NCBI GenBank assembly: GCA_019400425.1
Contig: JAFREE010000101.1
Span: forward strand, 25,372-89,371
From: Hymenochaete sp. R1
Lineage: Eukaryota; Basidiomycota; Agaricomycetes; Hymenochaetales; Hymenochaetaceae
DNA: 64,000 bases
Direction: 5' to 3'
The notes under the pieces were generated by a model, which saw only the letters and a list, made by a program, of their open reading frames with translations, did no database searches and had not been told where the DNA came from. How positions within the stretch are numbered: position 1 is the first letter of the stretch; the number at the start of each line of letters is the position of its first letter. Positions 55,800-64,000 of this stretch are shown piece after piece. The translations under genes were made by a program, and so were the position numbers.

Positions 55800-56521
55800 T
55801 CAGTCCTTTTTCCCATGGGAAGTGACGCTGGCGACCTTCAAGCTCGAGTTAATATCTTTAGCAAATTGGTAAATCGCAAGTGAGGGGATAAGGAGCCAGA
55901 ACCTGCGTCCAGAACAAAGTTTAGAAGATTTGTTCAACTCAAATAAACTTAAAACACACCCGTTCGGCAGGATCCAAAACCAGAACAGCGTCTTCAGGTC
56001 ATTATGACCGACAGCGCAGCCGCCGCAATAGTATTCCTGCGCCCAATACAACACGGTCTTGCTGAGTGTCATGACGAGTGCCGAGAGACCCAGCAGAGGG
56101 GCGCCTGGTAATTTCTTTACGTATTGTAGATAAAGATATCCAATGTTCATGAATGTCTCAACGACGTTGAGAAACGCTGTATTTCTGTTTCAGAAACGGA
56201 CACGAGTTTCCCATGGAAAGAGGAAGGGCGCGTACATTGAGCATTGGCAAACCCGTCACCGCGATTGTATGCCTCGACGCCATAGACATAGTCAACTTCC
56301 TGGTATATCTCGTAGGGCTTCCATATCCAATGGAGGTCTCCACCTTTGAAAGATCTTGGCCTTCAAACAAAACGAGAAATGAGAAGAGTAAGCGATGTGT
56401 GTCATATATGTCAGCTGCGGCTTGATTCTCACCGCATAAAACAGTAGCCAGCGTCCCAGAAAATAACTGGCACGGTGATTAGGAACCAAAGAGAGATCCA
56501 AGTGTGTGCCTTTGTCGTCAT
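55800..56521 (-). CDS. EXPERA-domain (EBP-like) membrane protein
   Basis: Four-helix ER membrane protein of the superfamily containing the sterol isomerase EBP and TMEM97. Spliced it reads TWISLWFLITVPVIFWDAGY then CFMRPRSFKGGDLHWIWKPY and EIYQEVDYVYGVEAYN, followed by FLNVVETFMNIGYLYLQYV. It continues SALVMTLSKTVLYWAQEYYC, VGHNDLKTLFWFWILPNG and LIPSLAIYQFAKDI, ending SHGKKD at TGA 55800-55802. Four exons, about 177 residues, with conserved acidic and aromatic residues in each helix. The fungal members with the 'DAGYCFMRPRS' start have no assigned reaction, so I do not call it a sterol isomerase. The ATG at 56519-56521 is chosen by the usual start of these proteins; the frame stays open far upstream of it. 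Confidence 0.83.
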
Positions 56522-56699
56522 TGTCCTTCTTCGTCTGCCTCTCTGGCCGTCGGAGCTGAATAGAGTCGTCTTGGGAGAGAGCAAGTTGCGAATCGTCTGA
56601 CTTTTGTGGTTGGTGAATATCATCGTGGGAAATGGAGAGTACAATACCGATTTGTTCGGACATCTCTGGCTTGTCACGTGCCTTTCGGATCCTTGAAAT

Positions 56700-57862
56700 A
56701 ATTTGAGGGAAGTTGAGCTTTCCAGGTTTCCTCCATCATCCTGGCTGTTGGAGGTCTCATCGTTGTCGACCGAATCTTCTTCTTGTTCATACTTCTCATC
56801 ATCTACGACCTCATCGGCACCGTCCAGAACGAGCAGTGCCTCTTCAAGACCTGGGAAAAGCGTGTCTGATGGCAAGATAGGAGGCGCATATTCGACGTAG
56901 CTTCCCCATGATGTCCGGTCCTTCTTAGAGCTTCCTCCTCGGTCTCGTGAACTCTAACGCCGCCATTCTCGTTATACGATTGGAAAATGTGCAGATGATA
57001 ACAGAGCGGACGATACTGACCATTTCAGTTATGACTTCCGGTGCGTTGCCCCTGCAGAATTGGAAGAAGTATCGAGTGATAAAAAGTGTCAGGACGTCTG
57101 TCATCTTCCGAAAAGAATGGTTTCTGGAGATAGGCTTAAGAGGCGAAAAAGAATGCATCCTCCGCCTTACACTACGCTGCGTCTTATGTGCGACGACGCG
57201 TTATCCCCTCGCTGCCTTCGCGAGGTAAGACTTGGAAGTCTCGCAGATCTCACGTTTCTCTAACGGCGTTGTCTGCACGGTGTATGGTCGTTTGTACGAC
57301 ATCCGTTTTTGGACACATAAACCGAATGAACGGTGATTGCGCTCTTGACATCATCATCAAGTCCTGGAATGTGAAAATGCGTAAAGCATGCGGCGGGCAC
57401 GTTCATAGCCTCAGCTCTCCTTCCACGTATCGGGTAATTAGTATTTTTTTAAGCGTTAAGAACGCATGGGGCATTTTCAAGGGCATGGTCTTCGTGCAAG
57501 CAAGACAACGCTGCGCACCGATCAGCACGACAAGACTCCGGTGCAGACGCCTGATGATGATCCAGCAAGTCCACGTAAACTCCGAGACTCCGAGAGGCGC
57601 TGAGGTTGAGTATATGAGGTGGTCCCTCCGTCACCGTGGAAAAGGTGGGAGAGATTGAATAGTTTTTAGCTTGAGATTGAATTGTGTCCGTTCATCTCCA
57701 AGTACGTGATTGTGTGATCCCCTGCGACTCGGAGCGCCTTTCTCAATAATAATTTCTGATTTTGCCGCCACTTTACCGCTAAGATCTCGACGTTCCTGAG
57801 CTTGTGAGCTTTGCGACCTGCTCTTCGGGTTCTTTCCCTGCGTCTGTCTGGGTTGGAATCGG
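56700..57862 (-). CDS. Possible spliced gene with acidic segment, unidentified
   Basis: On the minus strand the frame is open from a stop at about 56958 through the EXPERA start, 145 codons without a stop. It carries protein-like composition, reading YVEYAPPILPSDTLFPGLEE then LLVLDGADEVVDDEKYEQEE and DSVDNDETSNSQDDGG. A GTCAGT...TTAG intron would join it in phase to RGNAPEVITEM (about 57028-57057), itself behind an ATTCTGCAG acceptor. Further upstream a Cys-containing stretch (SCRADRCAALSCLHEDHALE) and a basic stretch near 57670-57860 are also open. I could not assemble a complete model or recognise the family. It may be a regulator-like gene, or a decayed one. Confidence 0.28.
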
Positions 57863-58282
57863 CATGTTGTAAGTTTCCCTTTATGCATTTCTTACTTTGT
57901 CGGCTGAGTTAGGCGAAGGGACTACAGACGGACACGCTTCGCGGCACACGCCCGCCCGCTACTCCCTTCGATCATGCCCTCACTCAGTGGCCCCGATGTC
58001 CCGCCCAAAGCATCATCTTCTTGCACACACGAGGCCCTCTAGAGCCTAGGATTCAAGTCTCGGGACTCAATGGCGCTGAGGAGGTGCGAAGGACGCGCTG
58101 CCGAACATGCCGTCTCCCGGATTTGAGTAGAAAAAAAAATTACAGTAGAAATAAATAGAACTATGTCCAGATTTCCTCCGTTCTCACATGAATAGGCCCC
58201 TCTCCCTTTCCCTCTCCTCTCCGCGCTTTAAATTTCTACCTCGTCCGGCGCCGTCGTCAAAGGCCCACCTCTGCTTCAAACC

Positions 58283-60878
58283 ATGACCGCGCTGCTGAGG
58301 TCCGCGCCTGATGTCACCTTATCCCAAGTCGTCGCGATCTCACTGGTGTCTTACTGCGCGTGGCGTGCGGTCCGTCCATATATCGTACGGTCTCCACTGT
58401 CGAAAGTACCAGGTCCACCACCTTCATCATGGTGGAAAGGTGAGTACTGAGGCTGATTACATATCAATATCACTGTCTCCAAGCAAGCATATTCATCGAT
58501 CACCACCCCTGCGTTCAAAGGAAATTTCTCGGATATTTTCAATAGATTCACAGGATGGGACTATCAATGCGAGCTGTTTGAGCGATATGGTGGTGTAGTG
58601 AGATTACGGATGTTGTTTGGAGTGGGTACTCTCATATCCTTGGTGGCCCCGTTTGCCATTCTTAGCGGACCCATAGGATGAGCAACTTTACGTTTCCGAT
58701 CCACTGGCATTGCACCACATTGTCATCAAGGACCAATACGTCTACGAGGAAACGGACATGTTCTTGACGTACGCTTCTTTTGATTCATCGTGTAGAGAAA
58801 GGATTTCCAAAATAATCCACCTCATCCTTGTTCCTAGATCTAACCGACTCTTCTTTGGAAAGAGCCTTATATCCACGCTGGGTATACACGTTTGTTTGAT
58901 TCCGCGAGGACGGCGTATCTCACTGAATATCCGCTTTAGGAGAACAACACAGAAAACAACGGAAGCTTCTCAACCCCGTATTTTCCCAGACAAACATGAA
59001 GGAACTTCTTCCTGTCTTCTACCCGATCGCGCAACAGGTACGGTCCCGAATTGCTTACGTTAATCCGAAGCTGCTTTTCACAACTCAGATTACTATGTGT
59101 AGCTCAGAGATATCCTTGTCAAAGAAATCGAGGATGGCCACGAGACGATTGACCTTATCAAATGGTTGAGCAGGGCTGCATTGGAGTACATCGCTCAGGG
59201 TGGTCTGGGCCATTCACTGGAAGCACTAGACGCCAATAAGACCAACTTCTATACCGACTGCATGAAATTGCTTGCGTGCGTCGATTTTCTTTCATACTTC
59301 GGATGAACGGTACCTGATAATTGGAATTTAATGTACCTGCGTAGGCCATTGAACGCAAAGATGCTCTTACCCCGCCAATTCCTCCCCTACTTAAGCCAGA
59401 TAGGCTCACCTTCATTCCGAAAGAAGGTGATCGATTTCTCCCCCTTCGAGGCCCCGAAGAAACTCAAAGGGATAAGCGACACGATGTACGAATGTGCTGC
59501 GGATATCCTGCGGAAGAAACGGAGCGTCTTGGAGGCGGAACATTACATTGGGGATCAAGTAGGACAGGGGAAAGACATCATGACCTGTTTGCGTGAGTTC
59601 TAATCTCTGAAGGATTATTCAAACCTGGCCCTTGTGTGTGCATGCTGAGATCTGCGCTTATTCCAGTAAGAGCAAACTCAGACGCTAACGAGGAAGACCA
59701 AATCCCAGATTCGGAGCTTTTGAGTCACATGAGGTATGGACGCTATTTCTTGGGGATACTAGGGCGCAGAAGGCTGACATTGGACCAAAAAACACACTGT
59801 CTGGAAAATACCGAATTGGATTTATGGATGACTACGAAAGCACGTTCCTATTCACCGGACACGAGTCGACGTCAACTGCGGTGTGTCGGATCCTGCACTT
59901 ACTAGCGTTGAATCCGTCTACGCAAGACAGGTTGCGGGAGGAGATAATGGGTGTGAGGAGGGTGTTTGGTGATCCGGAGTACGAAGAGCTCATGGCGATG
60001 CCATACCTCGACGCCATCTGTCGCGAAACGCTCCGACTGTATCCACCAGTCCCTTTACTCAATCGCACGTAAGTGCTTGTCCTAATTTCAGAGCCTCATT
60101 TATGAATTATGACGGGCTGATTCTCCATCCTGACCAATCCCTTCTTCCAATAACTTGAAAAAAGGACTCGTCAAGACATTGTTCTCCCCCTCCGCTGGCC
60201 TATCCCCTCTGCCGATGGCAAGTCGGAGATCACAGAAATCCCGCTGAAACGAAACACGAACGTCATCATTTCGATCCTCGGTGCGAACAGGTGCAAGCGA
60301 ATATGGGGGGAGGACGCGGACAAGTGGAGACCGGAGCGGTGGTTGCTGCCTTTACCGGAGAGTGTGGCGGATGCCAAGATACCGGGCATTTATTCGAGTT
60401 TGTGAGTTAGTTTGTATTTGCTTTTCGTAGAGACAGGAGAAAGCTCATTGGAGTTTGCCTGTGAAACTTTGAAGGATGACTTTCATTGGCGGAGGGAGGG
60501 CTTGCATGTAAGTATCACGTTTCGATGCATTTCTCCCACTCCTCATCTTGAACAAAACTGACTTGGATGAGCTGCTTAGTGGATACAAATTCGCAGAAAT
60601 GGAAATGAGTCCGTCTTTTCATCATTCCACTCGCTCCACTCCCCCCTCTCTTCCCTTCTCGCACCCGGCTCACATCATGAAAACAAATCCTTATAGAAAT
60701 GGTCCTCTTCACTCTTATCAGCAAGCTCTCGTTCTCCACTGGCCCCGAAATTCTATGGACGACCAACTTCATCTCGACGCCTGTTGTCAAAAATGCACCA
60801 GACCAGCTGACGCAGGCCCTCCCTATGCGTGTTTCGCTACTTAAACTAGACTCGGATCCAGGTAGTAGTCAAGGCTAA
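58283..60878 (+). CDS. Cytochrome P450 monooxygenase
   Basis: Heme-thiolate monooxygenase anchored in the ER; substrate unknown. The N-terminus has a membrane segment (TLSQVVAISLVSYCAWRAV) and the PGPP hinge (SKVPGPPPSSWWKG). Landmarks after splicing are the I-helix TFLFTGHESTSTAVCRILHL (A/G-G-x-x-T type), the K-helix ExxR in AICRETLRLYPPVPLLNR, WRPERW before the heme loop, and FIGGGRACIGYKFAEMEM with the Cys ligand (Cys codon at the exon end near 60508). The C-terminus reads ALPMRVSLLKLDSDPGSSQG with TAA 60876-60878. About 12-13 exons with introns of about 50-70 nt, roughly 550 residues. The style is that of the expanded Agaricomycete P450 families. No redox partner or terpene synthase lies beside it. 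Confidence 0.88.
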
Positions 60879-61909
60879 AATCCCTTTAATATCAATCACA
60901 TTCGTCATGGGCGAATCCGAGTCGTGCTGTACCATCGCGTCCATGAGTTCTTTATAGTTTTGTATTTTGATCGTTTGTCTGGATAGCTCGCTTGTGTATA
61001 CACATGTAGTACGTAGATACGGGGATTGGATTCGTTCTAGCTTTCGCGAAGGATTCGGTGGATTTGATTAGGGCTTCGTGAGCTGGTATTTACACAAGGT
61101 CAAGTTCGGAGCAATTAGGGGATGTGTGAAATATGTTCTGGGCCACATGGCTGGTTTTATTTACTCTATTCAATACTAGTATACCAACTTCATGTTCGGA
61201 GAATTGTATTTTATCTTACGTTCACGCGGAATCGCACACAGCTCCAAACTTTATGCAGTTTTAGTCGACCAGGTCTCATGGACACGGACGCGGGCAGACG
61301 CGCGCCGAGCGATCATACCTTCGCACCCGTAAGTGTATGGGCGATTGTATATAAGGTAGGGCATGGTGGGCCGATCAAGGTTATAGAATACCAGTATAAT
61401 CGGCACATATACAATCGCGCCCACCGCATATCGAATTTTGCAGAAAACAAATGTGAATTTCATGGCATATGGACCTAATAAGACAACAACTGCAGCGAAA
61501 AGGGTTAAGACATTTGGATATGTAAAGTAAGGCAACGTAGGCGGAACCCGTGAATTGAGGGCACCACGAACTGCTCGAAAGAGCGATCCGGGTCCTATAA
61601 ATTAGCGTTAAAGTGTCTATGGTAAGAGTGTTGGTCCGAGAGGGAGCACTGAGCAGACAGGACAGGACAGAAGAAGGAAAGACGATGGGTAGAGGATAGC
61701 GAGTGTCAAATGTTCAATGAGTGGAAGGCTTTTTGGACGGTGTGGTGGAACATGAATATGAACGGGATTGTGAAATGGGAAGAGCGATAAATATGGAGGG
61801 TTCACATGGAAAAAAAAGTAATCGTGGACAACAACTTATGGCATGGTGCAGGAAGGACCCATATAACGAGAACGCAGACGGGAATGTGGGATGGGGAATG
61901 TCAACATAC
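60879..61909. other. Convergent 3' region, P450 and Ser-rich TM gene
   Basis: About 1 kb between convergent stops. Several short frames are open on both strands without motif. No gene is recognised; probably untranslated regions and spacer. Confidence 0.45.
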
Positions 61910-64000
61910 TTAGCGCGGGATGAAGACAGCGAGGAGGACGATAACGGGTAAGTACGTGAAGAAGAATATAACGGACGCGATGCGACATCTGAGACGCCAT
62001 TTGCGAGCCTCTGCAAGTGAAAGAAAGGAATGGTCAGAGTCAAGTTGGTTTTCAATGAAAAATGAAAAAGAAAAGAACCCAATCACAATGTCTTAAAATA
62101 GACAAAACAAACAAAAACAAAGAAGCAAACGCACCTTTTTCGATCTGAGGGTCATCGACAACAACTGCCTTTTCCGTATCAATTCCGACCATTCGCGTCT
62201 GAGGTATGCGCCAGAAGCTCGCAATCCACCAAAGAACGGGACACAAGAAACCGAACCAGAACGCCCAAGCAGCGAAGGGAGAACCCTCTTCCTCGTACGA
62301 GGCCAGTCGGAGGCCCCAGTTGACTGGTCGGGCTGGCGGAGGCTTCTGCGGGTCACGCATGTGGAATGAACTGAGATGGTCTACGGATGGAGGGCGAGGG
62401 GAGATGATAGCGGAGATGGGTATCGAGGACTGTGAGAGCGAACGACGCTTGCTTGAGGCGCGACCGCCGCCGCCCATTGCAGAAGAGGTGCCAGACATTG
62501 CACGAGAGGCTCTGGAAGCACGCGATTGGGGTCGAGGTAGGCCACCGGGCCCTAGTCTTAGTGAAGGAGGCTGCAGAGAAGAGTTCACGGCTGAGCGGGC
62601 GCTGTGGTTATGGCTTGAGAGTGAGTTGAACTGCGCCTCCTCAGCGGTCTCGAGATGAGGATCATCGGGTGCGGGGGACGACAACCGTACTCGTTTTCTA
62701 CTTTTCTGGGAGTGCGCAGATTGGAATGAGGATGGAGGTAGGGAGACGTTAGAGGGGCGTTTAGGACCTGTAAATGTATCATCAGTCGACGAATAAACGA
62801 AATTAGACCCCACGTGTTTATGCGTTATGAGAAAGTGTACGCACGATTTCCCGTCTCAGCGCCTGTTTCAGCGAAAGAAGTTTTCTTTGTACCAAAGACG
62901 ACAACTTCAGGCAGAACATCCTCCGCATCCTCCGCTTTGCGTTTTCCCTTTGCCTTTCCAGATAAGTCCGCCTCCTGCGATGCCTCTAAATCGGCTGGTA
63001 GATCCGTATCAGAACCAGTTCGAGAACGCCCAGGAGAACCACGTGGGGTTGCAGCGATCACCGACAACGAAGGTGCATGTAGGAAAGAGGACGATCCAGC
63101 CGTTTGATACGTGGATTCAGAATCCGATTTCTTGATCGGTGTACTATGGCGAAGCGCCTGTGAATCGAAGTCTTCGACCATATCCTTATGCGTCAAGAAA
63201 TCCTGAACCTCCTGCGAGTTCCAGTCAATCCTATTCTCGCTTCCCGATCGCCTATGCTGTTTTTCCTCCCTCACATCTAGATGTTCATTCTTTTTCGTGT
63301 CCAGAGCGTTAAATGAATGCGAGCGGGATTTGCGTCCTTGTTGCCGTGCCGCTGCGGGCACGCGTGCCTGCGTCGATACCTGCGTGTTGTGAAGAAAATA
63401 TTTGGCGTCGCCGCGACCGAGCGCAGACGAGGCTGAAATGGGATCGCGTGAAGAAGGGGAAAGGACAAGCTTAGTCTTAGAAGGACGAGGAGATGAGCGT
63501 GCAGATGAAAGCCGTTTCCGCCGGTGCCCTGATGCTTTTGCGTGGGAAACACGAGGCCGGTACCGCAAATCTGTAGAAACAGCTTTGGATCGACGCGCGC
63601 CCATCGCTGAGCTCGACGACGGTGCGGATTTTGTAAACAGTCGAACTGGTTCTGGCTTGCTAAACGTCTGCTTCGTCGACGATGGCGAAGGCAACAAATC
63701 CTTTGGCATTCCCTGCTCGCCTAGCGACAAACGAAGTAACTCTTTTGCCACCTCCGCCTGCCATCCAAACTCATTCATATTTTTCTCAGAAGGGTCGGCC
63801 GTGACACCCTCCGATGCAGCGCGTGCATTCCACTCTGCGCTCTTTCGGCGGCGCGGATCCCTGGAACGTGTGCTCGTAACAATAACATTCGTCGACTTTG
63901 TGCGAGGCGGCGCCCGAGGACGCCACCTATGAGACAGAGTAGCGAGGGCTACGATAGGTGTAAGTCAGAGCTTACTGACCCCGTCTTGCTTAGGTGTTTT
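61910..64000 (-). CDS. Ser-rich protein with C-terminal membrane segments (partial, 5' end outside)
   Basis: Runs off the right edge. The visible part begins in an exon ending GGGGTCA before a GTAAGC intron (about 63930-63976), then continues STNVIVTSTRSRDPRRRKSA and NMNEFGWQAEVAKELLRLSL. A long basic, Ser-rich, disordered stretch follows, with an acidic EDAEDVLPEVVVFG patch. A second large exon reads RPVNWGLRLASYEEEGSPFA followed by a membrane segment (AWAFWFGFLCPVLWWIASFW). The last exon encodes ARKWRLRCRIASVIFFFTYL and PVIVLLAVFIPR, a second membrane segment, with TAA at 61910-61912. The codon at 63778 is an internal Met, not the start. A long disordered head and two C-terminal helices suggest a membrane-tethered protein, perhaps of the nuclear envelope or ER. 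I do not recognise the family. Confidence 0.7.

Noticed and set aside
53001..61000. A secondary-metabolite cluster at 53-61 kb
   Set aside because: Only one P450 and one EXPERA protein are present. There is no synthase, transferase or transporter, so calling a cluster is not justified.
1..64000. CRISPR arrays, prophage, bacterial operons, or viral genes
   Set aside because: No regularly spaced repeats, no prokaryotic gene organisation and no viral proteins were seen. Everything recognisable is fungal nuclear sequence.

Overview
The window is a piece of a filamentous basidiomycete (probably Agaricomycete) nuclear genome. This follows from many short introns (mostly 48-100 nt) with GTRNGY donors and CTRAY-type branch sites. 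It also follows from fungal-type proteins such as NAD-glutamate dehydrogenase, NCA2, fungal mitofusin, a GH37 trehalase and a 'CAECRR'-type Zn2Cys6 regulator, and from a 7TM protein carrying the '(L)TLDDE ... FFVNRYLPFF' signature of the large basidiomycete DUF6533-like family. No viral or prokaryotic genes, CRISPR arrays, rRNA or tRNA genes were recognised.

Layout. 0-11 kb: possible tail of an upstream gene, then NAD-dependent glutamate dehydrogenase (GDH2, +), the beta subunit of geranylgeranyltransferase I (CDC43, +), and a convergent NADPH:quinone reductase of the PIG3 type (-). 11-20.8 kb: a gene-poor stretch with a 1.19-kb TA-flanked terminal-inverted-repeat element (13820-15010) carrying a second 520-bp TIR element inside it (13889-14408), one small ORF behind a good TATA box (16559), and about 4 kb with nothing recognisable. 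20.8-30.4 kb: secreted GH37 trehalase (-), F-box/WD40 protein (+), NCA2 (+), aquaglyceroporin (-). 30.4-34.2 kb: a second gene-poor stretch whose plus strand becomes purine-rich. 34.2-42.4 kb: a large SH3-RasGEF protein (-), 3 kb without a clear gene, then the ESCRT-I subunit VPS37 (-). 43.9-52.2 kb: Zn2Cys6 transcription factor (+), an unidentified Ser-rich protein (+), mitofusin FZO1 (+). 53-64 kb: a 7TM receptor-like protein (-), an EXPERA/EBP-family membrane protein (-) with an unexplained open frame upstream, a cytochrome P450 (+), and a Ser-rich protein with C-terminal membrane segments (-) that runs off the right edge.

Most genes are conserved housekeeping genes (nitrogen metabolism, protein prenylation, mitochondrial dynamics and ATPase regulation, endosomal sorting, Ras signalling) that are neighbours without an obvious shared pathway. 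FZO1 and NCA2 both act at the mitochondrial outer membrane but lie 20 kb apart. The only loosely suggestive grouping is EXPERA protein plus P450 at 55.8-60.9 kb, and I do not claim it is a cluster. I did not find a convincing new biological system. The observations most worth a check are the nested TIR elements, a 10-nt micro-exon in the transcription factor, the small TATA-driven ORF, and the in-frame open region upstream of the EXPERA gene. All multi-exon models were spliced by eye and exon edges may be off in places.
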